A DNA stretch of 33,000 nucleotides from Rhizonema sp. PD38 (GTDB lineage Bacteria > Cyanobacteriota > Cyanobacteriia > Cyanobacteriales > Nostocaceae). Of the stretch, positions 1 through 10,100 are shown piece by piece. Every line of letters starts with the position of its first letter. The stretch's first letter is position 1. Location: the NCBI GenBank assembly GCA_029379285.1, contig JAQYWP010000001.1:1-33000 (forward strand), given 5' to 3'. The notes beneath the pieces were generated by a model that searched no databases, was not told the DNA's origin, and worked only from the letters and a program-made list of their open reading frames with translations. The position numbers and the translations under genes are program-made.

Positions 1-1194
1 AACTAACAGTGATAAATCTTCAACAATTACTTGTTCATAATTAGGCGTTTGTAAAGTTACATTCTCAAATGCAATGTGATTTTCTTCTACTATTTTAATA
101 GTACTAACATTCTCTACTTGTTTAGTAACAGCTTCTAAGGCATTTGAAAACTCAGCTAAACGTTCAGCATAACTGGAAAATCGTCCGGAAGTTCCAAATT
201 CATTGATTAATTCTGCTAAAGCATTAGCAAATAGATTGCAGGCTATAGCCGCTTGAGTAACTTCTCCGAATTCCATTTCGCCTTTTAGCTCTAATGGTCC
301 AAGTACTATAAATGGAAATATTTGGATAGCCGCCTGATATCCCCTCTTAAAAATGTCTTGATTTCTCTCCCAATTTATCTTACTACGAGCATTTTTTAGC
401 AGATGATTAAATTTTCGATGAATGATATTTAATTCTTGGCTTTCTCCCTGGAAAAAGGCTATAGACTCAGCGTGATTGCGAACATGCGTCAGGCAATAAG
501 TGTAATCTGCTTTAGATTCGAGTTCATCTTGATTAATCTTAATCAATTCTTGATTTAAGTAAATAGCAATTAGATTGCCTATGATAGTATAAGTAATTAA
601 AATTACTGCAACTTGCTGAGAAATTGACCAAAGAACTATTAAAAAAGCTGTCATTTCTAGTACTTTCTCCAGGAAAGTAGCTGAAAAACTGAGAGCATTG
701 CTGGCAAGCGGTTCTATTTCTTGTGATAGACGTTGATCTGGATTATCTACATCAGACTTAAAATTGATTTTATAATAGGCTCGATTACTTAAATATTTTG
801 CTAAAATTTGATTATTTAGCCATTGGTACCAATCAAGAGCAATTTGCTTTCTGAGAAATTTAGAAAATCCTATTAATAGCGTCACAAAGATCAAGGCAAC
901 GCCGTAAAGGGCTAACATTTTAATAAACTTATCTAAATCTTTTTCTCCAATAATAATATCGAGCAAATAGCGATTAACGAAGCTATTAAAAACAGTTACA
1001 CATACAAGTGCAATTATTAATAAGACTAATACAAAGAGCATTCCCCAAGCGCGAATCACGTCTGAAAATGCTCTTTCCTCTGGCTTTGTAGGATACCAAT
1101 AAGGACTTGCGATCGCTTTTACATTCTCCCAAAATTGAGTAAAAGCTGAAGAAGTATTTGTTAAAGGTTGATTGCGAAAAACTTGGGTTTGCAT
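1..1194 (-). CDS. ABC transporter, SbmA/BacA/McyH-like exporter (N-terminal 398 residues, truncated by window edge)
   Basis: Probable exporter of the lipopeptide made by the upstream genes, acting in the cytoplasmic membrane. I translated it by hand from the ATG at 1194; the frame stays open to base 1. After a soluble N-terminus come hydrophobic segments at about residues 51-70, 93-110 and 183-212. The NPDQRLSQEI stretch at 151-160 is the conserved signature of the ABC_membrane_2 (SbmA/BacA, YddA) membrane domain. HIAFENVTLQTP at about 373-384 is the usual entry into the nucleotide-binding domain, whose Walker motifs lie outside the window. Transporters of this type sit in cyanobacterial peptide clusters (for example McyH of microcystin). 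It lies 84 bases after the methyltransferase stop, with no strong ribosome binding site in front. The family is well supported; the cargo is inferred from context. Confidence 0.85.
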   Translation of the reverse strand, partial: MQTQVFRNQPLTNTSSAFTQFWENVKAIASPYWYPTKPEERAFSDVIRAWGMLFVLVLLIIALVCVTVFNSFVNRYLLDIIIGEKDLDKFIKMLALYGVALIFVTLLIGFSKFLRKQIALDWYQWLNNQILAKYLSNRAYYKINFKSDVDNPDQRLSQEIEPLASNALSFSATFLEKVLEMTAFLIVLWSISQQVAVILITYTIIGNLIAIYLNQELIKINQDELESKADYTYCLTHVRNHAESIAFFQGESQELNIIHRKFNHLLKNARSKINWERNQDIFKRGYQAAIQIFPFIVLGPLELKGEMEFGEVTQAAIACNLFANALAELINEFGTSGRFSSYAERLAEFSNALEAVTKQVENVSTIKIVEENHIAFENVTLQTPNYEQVIVEDLSLLV

Positions 1195-1278
1195 ATTCTG
1201 AAAATAAACCTGAAATCTTTTGTAACTAGATCTATTCTTTTCTTAGAGGAACGATTTTTATAAAGCATATTCTCATTT

Positions 1279-2130
1279 TCACAAAGGATTTAGCCAAGCT
1301 TCGTACGCTAAAATCGTATCCATAACAGTCAGCGATCGCTCACCCCGACTATAATGAAGTACGCAAAGATACAAGTGGGAAACATCATTATCTTGTGCCA
1401 TTTTTTTGATTTTTTCTACTTGTTCTTCAGTCGCCTGTCCATTTTCAACATATCTGTCTACAAACTCACTAAATTTGATTGAAATCGGATTCACCTTAAT
1501 TTTTGTCTCCCCCTTCAAGTACTTCTGAGCCATGTCTATCAGCATGAAAGGTTCTTGGGCATTTCCTGGAGCAAAGGTAACAATCTGCCCATGACCTGCT
1601 GCTGTCAAATGATCATCGAGTTCTTTGAGTATAGCTTCGACAAAATCAAGTCCCCAGATACCAGCAGCAGAATGCAGATAGTGGGTCATTCCCTGTGGTG
1701 TCGGCTCGAAAGGCGGATTAGAGATCATATAATCAAAGCGATCGCCACGTACTGGTTTCCAGATATCGCTCACATCACCATCCCTAATTTCGATCTTGCC
1801 TTCTAGACCGTTAGTGAGAATGTTGAAGCCAGCATAGTTCTTCGCGCGGGGATTGATTTCAAGAGCAGTAACATAAATTGCTCCTGCTCTAAGTGCACCA
1901 ATAGACAACACGCCCGATCCAAGACCGATTTCCAGCACCCGTGCATCAGTCATCTTTTCCTCTATAATTTCATCGAGAAAAAACTGCTGCTCAGGATGTA
2001 AAGGAAAGACTTGATCTGGCTGTTGGTAGCTGACTTGGTCGGTCGCAACTGTATATTCTCCTGTGAGCTTTGAAGAAATGATACTAATGCGTTGATTACA
2101 AAAATTTGATCTGGTTAATTCGTTTATCAT
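1279..2130 (-). CDS. SAM-dependent methyltransferase with NPPF motif (MTS/PrmC-like fold)
   Basis: A 283-residue class I methyltransferase, probably a tailoring enzyme. The SAM-binding loop LEIGLGSG is at residues 66-73, the acidic EIN end of strand 2 at 91-93, and the SNPPFEP motif at about 137-143. An (N/D)PP(Y/F) motif is characteristic of enzymes that methylate planar nitrogens (PrmC/HemK glutamine methylation, N6-adenine methylation) and of the small MTS family. An amide, amine or carbamate nitrogen is therefore more likely than carbon, but this is inference. It starts only 13 bases after the carbamoyltransferase stop and runs in the same direction, so the two are probably co-transcribed and act on the same product. 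No clear Shine-Dalgarno precedes the ATG at 2128-2130. The substrate is unknown; a housekeeping protein methyltransferase is the main alternative. Confidence 0.75.
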   Translation of the reverse strand: MINELTRSNFCNQRISIISSKLTGEYTVATDQVSYQQPDQVFPLHPEQQFFLDEIIEEKMTDARVLEIGLGSGVLSIGALRAGAIYVTALEINPRAKNYAGFNILTNGLEGKIEIRDGDVSDIWKPVRGDRFDYMISNPPFEPTPQGMTHYLHSAAGIWGLDFVEAILKELDDHLTAAGHGQIVTFAPGNAQEPFMLIDMAQKYLKGETKIKVNPISIKFSEFVDRYVENGQATEEQVEKIKKMAQDNDVSHLYLCVLHYSRGERSLTVMDTILAYEAWLNPL

Positions 2131-2143
2131 CGTAGTACTTATT

Positions 2144-3844
2144 TCAATTTTTACGTTCTATAACAAAATCTTGCATGATCAAGGCATCAATCGCCGTGCG
2201 TTTAAAGGTTGAAATGGCATCCCTAGGCGAGCAGACTATAGGCTCACTATCATTAAACGATGTATTAAGGATTATAGGAACCCCTGTACGCTGTTCAAAT
2301 CTTTTTATTAATCGGTAGTAACTGGGGTTAAGTTGTTTTTCCACTAATTGTACTCTTGCAGTTCCATCGACGTGAACGACGGCAGGAATTTTGTCTATTT
2401 TTTCAGGTCGTACCGGACAAGTAAATAGCATATACTTTAGACTTTCACTCTTGCGACCAATTTCAAACCATTTTTCGGCTTTTTCAGCTAAAACGCTAGG
2501 ACCAAAAGGTCGGAAATCTTCTCGGTGCTTTACCTTCTGGTTGAGTAGTTCCCGAGTAGTAGCGTAGCGCGGATCGGCTAACAAAGAACGATTACCGAGA
2601 GCACGAGGACCAAATTCCATACGATCTTGGAACCAGCCAACGACCTTACCATCTGCTACCATATCAGCCGCTTCGATCGCACTATCTGTTGAGCGTCTGG
2701 TAGTTAAACCAGATTCTTCAATTGCCAACAGAATTTCCTCACTGGTAAACTTCGGTCCTGTATGCGGGGTGAGTTGCGGAGTATGAACTTTTTGTTGATT
2801 GCATCGCGTATGATAAGCGTAAAGAGCCGCACCAACTGCGGTTCCGGCATCGTGCGGAGCTGTTGGAATAAAGATATTTTTGAATGGTCCTTTTTCTTTA
2901 ATTAACCAGTTAGTAACGCAGTTGAGCGCCACTCCTCCCGAATAGCAAAAGTTATTCGATGGACAGAGGCGGTAAAGGTTTTCGACTAAGTGAAGCACAG
3001 CTTGATCAGTAAATGCTTGTAAAGAAGCTGCAATGTCTTTGTGATGCTGTTCTATCGGTTCATTTTTCTTTCTACTTTTACCTAGTAGTGCTTCTAATAG
3101 TTCAAATTCGCTAACGCGAAAGCGAAGAACCTCTTTTTCTAAGATAAAGTCTTTATCTGTTATCCGTGCAAAGTGAGAAAATACTGCTTGCATGGTTTCG
3201 CTTTGCCCATAAGCTGCTAGTCCCATGACTTTGCAAGCATCGTATTCCGAAAAACCGAGGAATTGAGCCAGTTTTTCCCACAAAAAACCTAAAGAATGAG
3301 GATATTGGATCTCATGTAATACACCGAGCCTATTCTCATTACCATAGGCCATAATCGAAGAGGCATTTTCACCAATACCATCAATGACTAAAATTGCTGC
3401 TTCTTTTAATCCAGAAGGGAAAAACGCGGAGGCTGCATGGGCTAGATGATGGGGAACCCAGACGAGTTTTTCTGCTGCTTTATCACCCAAAGCTTGGTTT
3501 AAAGAGAGTTTGACTTGTTCTAAACCTAAAAGGAATGTTTTTTCTCCTTCTTTACTCCCCCAATCTCCTGGAATACTAATTGGGTCGATTTCAAAACTTT
3601 TCTGGCGAAGCTTAGGTTCAAAAGAAAATGCAATTAAATCGATATCTTCAAGATCTAAATTGGCATCTCTGAGACAAAAATTAATGGCTTGGATTGGGAG
3701 AATGTGAGGATTATCAATGTATGCGTTTTTGCCATGTTTATAGCGATTAAATCTTTCCTCTTCAGCTGCTGATACGATTTGACCATCAACAACACAAGAT
3801 GCTGCTGATTCATGATAAACCGAGTTGATACCTAAAACAATCAT
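2144..3844 (-). CDS. Carbamoyltransferase, NodU/CmcH/TobZ family
   Basis: Transfers a carbamoyl group from carbamoyl phosphate, through carbamoyl-adenylate in characterised relatives, to a hydroxyl or amine on the product. From the start chosen here the protein is 566 residues, the usual family length. It begins MIVLGINSVYHESAA, matching the family N-terminus. The metal-binding HHLAH motif is present (149-153 counted from the longer start), and the conserved GPRALGNRSLLADPR block lies near residue 430 of the longer form. The frame extends upstream to an ATG at 3895, adding 17 residues (MPTAVTPSEKHLLKKLH). That extension lies over repeat-like DNA next to a hairpin and does not look like the family, so I prefer 3844. 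The gene is about 265 bases downstream of the NRPS stop. The family call is firm; the acceptor is unknown, and the lipopeptide is the likely one from context. Confidence 0.85.
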   Translation of the reverse strand: MIVLGINSVYHESAASCVVDGQIVSAAEEERFNRYKHGKNAYIDNPHILPIQAINFCLRDANLDLEDIDLIAFSFEPKLRQKSFEIDPISIPGDWGSKEGEKTFLLGLEQVKLSLNQALGDKAAEKLVWVPHHLAHAASAFFPSGLKEAAILVIDGIGENASSIMAYGNENRLGVLHEIQYPHSLGFLWEKLAQFLGFSEYDACKVMGLAAYGQSETMQAVFSHFARITDKDFILEKEVLRFRVSEFELLEALLGKSRKKNEPIEQHHKDIAASLQAFTDQAVLHLVENLYRLCPSNNFCYSGGVALNCVTNWLIKEKGPFKNIFIPTAPHDAGTAVGAALYAYHTRCNQQKVHTPQLTPHTGPKFTSEEILLAIEESGLTTRRSTDSAIEAADMVADGKVVGWFQDRMEFGPRALGNRSLLADPRYATTRELLNQKVKHREDFRPFGPSVLAEKAEKWFEIGRKSESLKYMLFTCPVRPEKIDKIPAVVHVDGTARVQLVEKQLNPSYYRLIKRFEQRTGVPIILNTSFNDSEPIVCSPRDAISTFKRTAIDALIMQDFVIERKN

Positions 3845-3892
3845 ATGTAGTTTCTTAAGTAAGTGTTTTTCAGAAGGCGTGACGGCAGTCGG

Positions 3893-3913
3893 CATCCACG
3901 CTTAAAACGTGGG
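3893..3913. repeat. Hairpin resembling an IS200/IS605-type element end
   Basis: CCACG at 3896-3900 and CGTGG at 3908-3912 form a 5-bp stem around an AT-rich 7-base loop, followed by GGATTGAAG. Subterminal hairpins of this kind mark the ends of IS200/IS605 elements. I see no transposase beside it, so it could be a solo end or a chance palindrome. The alternative upstream ATG of the carbamoyltransferase sits at its base. Confidence 0.3.
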
Positions 3914-3925
3914 ATTGAAGTATAA

Positions 3926-3960
3926 GGGAGAGCAGGGAGCAGGGAGCAGGGAGCGGGGGG
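3926..3960. repeat. Short tandem heptamer repeat (GGGAGCA-type)
   Basis: About four tandem copies of a seven-base unit (GGGAGCA, with a first copy enlarged to nine bases and a last copy ending in G) run into a short G tract. Short tandemly repeated repetitive heptamers of this composition are widespread between genes of heterocystous cyanobacteria. The repeat lies in the gap between the NRPS and the carbamoyltransferase. Confidence 0.75.
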
Positions 3961-4023
3961 AATGAGGAAGTAGGTTGAGTTTGAGAATTGGATAATTTAT
4001 TTCTTGGAGTTCCCTAAGGAGCC

Positions 4024-4054
4024 GTATTTCGAGACGCGTAGCGCGGTGAAATAC
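4024..4054. repeat. Interrupted palindrome in the NRPS-carbamoyltransferase gap
   Basis: GTATTTC at 4024-4030 pairs with GAAATAC at 4048-4054, and a second short pair (GCG-tag-CGC) lies in the middle, giving a cruciform-like structure. No T-rich tract follows on the minus strand, so it is not a standard intrinsic terminator. Its core (GAGACGCGTAGCG) resembles the dispersed repeat found inside the last condensation domain at 7631-7652. Confidence 0.45.
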
Positions 4055-4068
4055 ATTTTTATTGTTTT

Positions 4069-4090
4069 GGCGGGCTTTAAACCCACCCCT
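4069..4090. repeat. GC-rich palindrome just downstream of the NRPS stop
   Basis: GGCGGG at 4069-4074 faces CCCACC at 4082-4087 around a TTTAAA-containing loop, 20-40 bases beyond the NRPS stop codon in the direction of transcription. The RNA could fold here, but the following bases are A-rich rather than U-rich, so termination is doubtful. The sequence looks like a dispersed GGCGGGTTTAAACCCGCC-type cyanobacterial repeat. Confidence 0.4.
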
Positions 4091-4105
4091 GAAGGATTTT
4101 TAATA

Positions 4106-4135
4106 ATTTTTACCTTCTGCCCTCTGCCTTTCTTT
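4106..4135. repeat. Purine-rich repeat forming the 3' end of the NRPS gene
   Basis: On the coding strand the final codons read GGCAGAGGGCAGAAGG followed by TAA, similar to the GGCAGAGGGCAGAAGG-type intergenic repeats of Nostocales. The encoded QRKAEGRR tail lies beyond the expected end of the thioesterase fold. Confidence 0.4.
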
Positions 4136-7100
4136 GTAGGGAATTATTTGCCTCCTGAATGCAAGCTCTCAACTGTTCGGCCAAAACCTGGACGTGAGGT
4201 TGAGTCATCATCGTAATATGGTTGCCAGGGACAAAATGGATATTGACAGGTTCGGCAGAAAACTCGCCCCAGCCCCAGACCACATCCTGTAAAATCTCAG
4301 AAGGTATCTCACTAGCAGAGTCCTCAACAGAAGCCTCGCTGGAGCGCAAGAGAGCAATTCGGGTTGGATAGACCTGTTGTGGTGGCACATAATCAACAAG
4401 ATGGTTAGCTTTGAAAACTTGTACTAAATGATTAAGCTGTGTGGTTTCAGCGTCAGGAGGCAGGATATTAACCATTTGGAAATGCTGCAGAACGTATTTC
4501 AGTTGCTCCTTTGGAGCTAAACATTGGAGAGTCTCGTAAGAAATATCCAAGTTCTTTGCAAATGCAAGTTCAAGTGCTTTGGCAAACTCAAACAGCCATT
4601 TAGTATCATCCCAACCAACACCTATGTGCTTTTTCTGATAAATCGGTGCTTTAGTATCAAGAATGGCAACTAAAGCAACCACATACCCCTGATGAAGTAA
4701 CTGTTGCGCCATTTCAAAAGCGACTTTACCTCCAAAAGAATGTCCTCCTAAAAAATACGGGCCTTGAGGCTGAACAGCCTGTATTGCTTGAATATAGTGG
4801 GCAGCTATATCTTCAACTCGGGTGATTGGCTGCAATCCTCCATCCAAATCATTTGCTTGGAAACTGTAGAACGGTTGGTCTGGACCTAGATAACGGGCTA
4901 AGTTATACAAGTAGAAAGGATAGCCACCAGCTCCTGGAAGACAGAAGAAAGGCAAGTTAGAACCGTTTGGCTGAATTGCTACCAAGGGAGAGTAACTTGA
5001 AATAACCGAATCTCGTTGTAGGATAGTCGCTAACTGTTCAACAGTTGGATTTTGGAAAAGGGTGACTAAAGGAATATCTTTAAGTAGTTGTTGTTTTATT
5101 CGAGATATCAAATAAGTAGCTAAAAGGGAATGACCACCAAGGTCAAAAAAGTTATCTTGTACTCCTACCTGGTCAACCTTGAGAATATTTGACCAAATTT
5201 GCGTTAATTCCACTTCTAAATTGTTACGGGGTGCAACAAATGTGTCCGAATCACTACTCTGGGAAAGTGTTCTCAATGCGCGGTGATCTACCTTACCGTT
5301 GGGCGTGAGGGGCAGGGTTTCCAGCATCACAAAAGCATTGGGCACCATATACCCAGGTAGTTGATCAAAGAGGAACTGACGCAGCTGACTGATTGTGGGT
5401 GTATGCTGTTGATCCGGTACCACGTAAGCGACTAAGCGTTTATCCCCGGTCGTGTCTTCCTTGGCGATCGCACAACATGCCTGCACATCGCCATGTTGGC
5501 TGAGTACTGCTTCTATTTCTCCCAACTCAATGCGGAAGCCCCGTACCTTCACTTGATTATCAATACGTCCTAAGTACTCAATATTACTATCACTTAAATA
5601 ACGTGCTAAATCCCCAGTTTTATAAAGGCGGGAACCAGGGTTGGTACTAAAGGGATTGGGGATAAATTTTTCTTTGCTTAACTCTGGCTGATTGAGGTAG
5701 CCTCGTGCTAATCCCGCACCGCCGATGTGCAACTCTCCCGATATACCTACAGGGACTGGCTGTAGATATTGGTCAAGGATGTAGATAAGCGTGTTAGAGA
5801 TCGGGCGACCGATGCTCGGTGACTCACTCGTCCCTTTTTTTATCAAGGCAAATGTAGAGTAAGTGGTGTCTTCTGAAGGACCATAGAGATTGAAGACACG
5901 CTGGATTGTACTCTGCTGATATATTTGCTGCACAAGTTGATTTCGGAGAGATTCTCCAGCTAAATTAACTGTGCATACTTGCTCAGGTAAATTATTCTCT
6001 CGAATTAACTCAGCGATCACAGAAGGAACTGTATTAATTAGAGTGACTTGGTTAGCAGTAGTCATCTTGGATAAATATAAAGCATTTTTAGCTAAAATGA
6101 TTTTTCCTCCCAAGCTTAGAGGAACAAACAACTCAAAAACTGAGAGGTCAAAACAGATAGAGGTAGAAGCTAAGACACCAGCAAGCTCATTGGGTGTAAA
6201 AACGGATTGTGCCCAACTTACTAAAGCAACTGGACTTTTATGCTCTATGGCTACTGCCTTTGGTCTACCTGTAGAGCCAGAGGTATAGAGTACGTAGGCT
6301 AGGTTTGATGACTTTACCTCGCAGGCGTGGAGAATTTCGTTTACTAAGGCAAACTTCTGCGAGTCAGTATCCAAATAGACAAGATGGAGTTTCTGTTCAG
6401 GTAGTCTGTCAAGCAGTTGTTTTTGGGTTAACAGCACTTTCACTTGAGCATCTTCCAACATAAAAGTCAAACGTTCTTGGGGATACTCTGGATCGAGAGG
6501 TACGTAAGCCCCACCCGCCTTGAGAATAGCAAGTAGTCCCACTACCATTTCTATTGAACGTTCCACACAAATGCCGACCAGCACATCGGCTCCCACACCC
6601 ACCGATCGCAAGTAATACGCCAATTGATTAGCCCGACTGTTCAACTGGTGGTAAGTAAGTTGTTGATTTTCATACATCAGTGCCACCGCATCTGGAGTAC
6701 GCTCCGCCTGTGCCTCAAACAAGGAGTGGATACACTTTTCTTGGGGATAGTCAGTTTGAGTTTGATTCCACTCCACCAATAACTGCTGTTGCTCAACGGA
6801 CGTCAACAAAGGCAATTGTGCTAGATGCTGCTGTGGGTTTGCAACAATTCCCTCAAGCAATGTTACAAAATGCTCTATCATCCGCTCGATAGTGCGTTTA
6901 TCAAACAAATCAGTATTGTACTCCCATACACCCGCCAGTCCGGTCGATGTGTTTTCTACTGCTAAAGTTAAATCAAATTTTGCAGTTGTCCTTTCTCCTA
7001 GCAATGGACTGACACTTAACCCAGCAAGCTCTACTTCAGACATGGGAGTATTTTGCAAGACAAACATCACCTGAAACAGAGGTGTATGGCTTAGGTTCCG

Positions 7101-10100
7101 TTCTGGCTGCAATGCTTCTACCAACATTTCAAACGGCAAGTCCTGATGAGCATAGGCTAAGAGTGCCATTTCCCGAACTCGCACTAGTAATTCTGAGAAA
7201 CTGGGATTGCCTGAGACATCAGTACGCAAAACTAAAGTGTTGACAAAAAAGCCAATTAACCCTTCTATTTCACTGCGATTACGATTTGCAATTGGTGTCC
7301 CCACCAAAATGTCTTCTATACCTGTGTAGCGGTAAAGTAATGTATCAAACGCTGCCAACAGCGTCATAAACAACGTGACTCCTTGTTGCTGACTCAACTG
7401 TGTCAGCTTATTCGTTAGCTCAACTGAGAGTGCAAACTGTTGAGATGATCCGTTGAATGTTTGCACTGCTCTTCGAGGTCGATCTGTGGGCAGGGACAAC
7501 AACGCGGGTGTGTTTGCCAGTTGTTTTTGCCAGTAACTCAATTGGGTTTGCAGTACTTCCCCTTGCAACCAGTGTCTTTGCCAGATGGCGAAATCTGCAT
7601 ACTGAATCGGCAATGGTGTTAAAGGTGTTTGCGTAGCGTCTCGTAGAGAAGGCAAATCTTGAGAATAAGCATTGTATAAAGCTGCCAATTCCTGCACAAA
7701 TACACCTATTGACCAAGCATCACTGACAATGTGATGCATACACACAAATAATCTGTGTTCTGTCTCGGACAACACGACTAATGTTGCTCTGACTAATGCT
7801 TGATTTGCTAGATCAAAAGGTTGAATAGCTTGTTGTTGAGCTAATTGCTGTGTTACAATTTCTTGCTGAGTTGTTGGCAGATGCTTCAAGTCAACTACTG
7901 ATACTGTCCAAGTCGTTGCCGTTTGAATGATTTGAGTTGGTTGTCCTTCAACTATGATGAAGTTGGTGCGTAAGACTTCGTGGCGAGCAATAATTTCAAT
8001 TAAGCTTTGTTCTAAAGCCGGGACTTGGAGAGTTCCTTGCAGTCGTAAAGCCACAGGAATATTGTAAAAGGAACTGTTTGGCTCTAACTGGTCTAAAAAC
8101 CACAGCCGAGTTTGGGCAAATGATAGTGGTACTGGTAGTTGTGCATTCTTTGCCCTTGGTAAAACGGGTGGTACAGAAAGTTTTAAGTTTTGTTGCTGAG
8201 AGTACTGAATCTCTTTCGCCAATTCGGCAACTGTGGCGGCTGCAAATAAACTCCGCAATGGTAGTTCTACTTTCAAGTTGTTGCGGATGCGGGAGATAAG
8301 TTGGGTTGCTAGTAGTGAGTGTCCCCCAAGTTCAAAGAAGTTATCATGTATGCCTACAAGTTCTAGTTTTAGGACATCAGCCCAAATTAGTGCTAGTAGT
8401 TCTTCGATTGGGCTACGTGGAGCTACATATTTTTCTGATAGTTCCTGAGCTAAATCAGGGTTCGTCAGGGCACGACGGTCTATCTTGCCGTTAGGTGTTA
8501 GTGGCAAGCTTTCTAGGAATACAAAACTTAAAGGTACCATGTATTGTGGTAGCTTAGTGGAGAGAAAGCGCCGGATCTCACTAATGGTGGGTGCTGAGTG
8601 CTGATTCAAGATCACGTAAGCCACTAAGCGTTGATCGCCAAAAGCATCTTCACAGGCAATGACTACAGTTTGATGTACAGATGGGTGTTGTGCTAATAGT
8701 GTCTCAATTTCCCCAAGCTCAATGCGTATCCCACGGATCTTGACTTGATGATCTTGGCGGCCGAGAATTTCTAGAGAGCCATCAAGACGATAGCGACCGC
8801 GATCGCCTGTATAGTACAGTAAATCCTGGTCGTCATTTTGAAAGGGGTTTTTGACAAATCGAGAACGCTTTTCTTCTGGGGCGTTAATGTAGCCCAAACT
8901 GCGGAATGGTGTCCGCAAAACAATTTCGCCCAGTTCACCAATGCCACACAGTTGGTGATTTTGGTTGAAAACTAGTGCTTGAGTTTCCGGAAGTGGCCAT
9001 CCCACTGGCTGTACCCCAACTGTAGGCTCGCTAGGTACTTGGTAATAACACTTTGCCAAAGTTGTCTCTGTCGGACCATAGAGATTGACAACTTCACCTG
9101 CTTGTGGTAGTGCATCCCGCCACTGTCGTACAAGTGTTTGCTTAAGAGGTTCTCCAGCCAAGAATAACCAGCGTAAATTACTTAGAGAGACTTCTGAAGG
9201 TATATTAGCTAACCATGATTGCGCTAAGCAAGGAACTGTGTGAAGAACAGAAATCTGCTCGCGTTCCAAGTAACGCAGAATTTTTGTTGGTTCTAAGTTC
9301 TCGCCTTCCGCAGGCAAACACAAGGTTGCACCACTGGTTAAAGGTAAGAAGATATCTCTCAGGACGACATCAAAGGAAAGTCCTGTCAATTGGGCAATGC
9401 GGTCAAGTTTCCCAATTCCAAATGTCTGACGCTGCCAGTTGATAAAATGCGCCATTCCTTTGTGGCACCCCAGAACTCCTTTAGGAACGCCAGTAGTACC
9501 AGAAGTAAAGAAAATATAGGCTGCATCATCAGCAGATATTTTGGGCAGGGGTATTGTATGACTGCTTTCTTTGAGAGAATTTATGGCTAATCCTGTGTCT
9601 GAATTTACACAGATGACGGTTAAAGGCTGCCATATCTTTTGGTCTTCTAAGTGCTGAGTATCGATGTATAATATGTATTTTGCTTTAGCTTCTTTGAGCA
9701 TCAGCTTTTGGCGTTCGCTCGGAAGTTGGGAATCAAGCATCAGCAACACTCCCCCACTTAAGAGGACGGCGATCGCACTGGCAATCAGCCCCAAGCTTTG
9801 TGTTCCATACACGGCTACGACATCTCCCCGCTCGATTCCGTGGTTCAACATCACCTGTGCTAAAGCATGAGCTATTTTGCCTAATTGCCCATAGCTCCAA
9901 GTGCAAGATTCTTGACACAATGCTGATCTTTCTGGGGTGCTGTTTACCCAAGAGGTAAACGTTGTTGTCACTAATTCGTATTGTGATTCTGGCAAAACTG
10001 TTCTTGGATCTGGCAGCAGAGAGCGGACTTCTGGTGTCACAAGAGAATAGGAAGCGATCGCACTATCTGGAGCAGCAACAATCTGACTTAGCAAATAATG

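Noticed and set aside
4069-4090. Intrinsic terminator after the NRPS
   Set aside because: A GC stem exists but is followed by A-rich, not U-rich, RNA; treated as a dispersed repeat.
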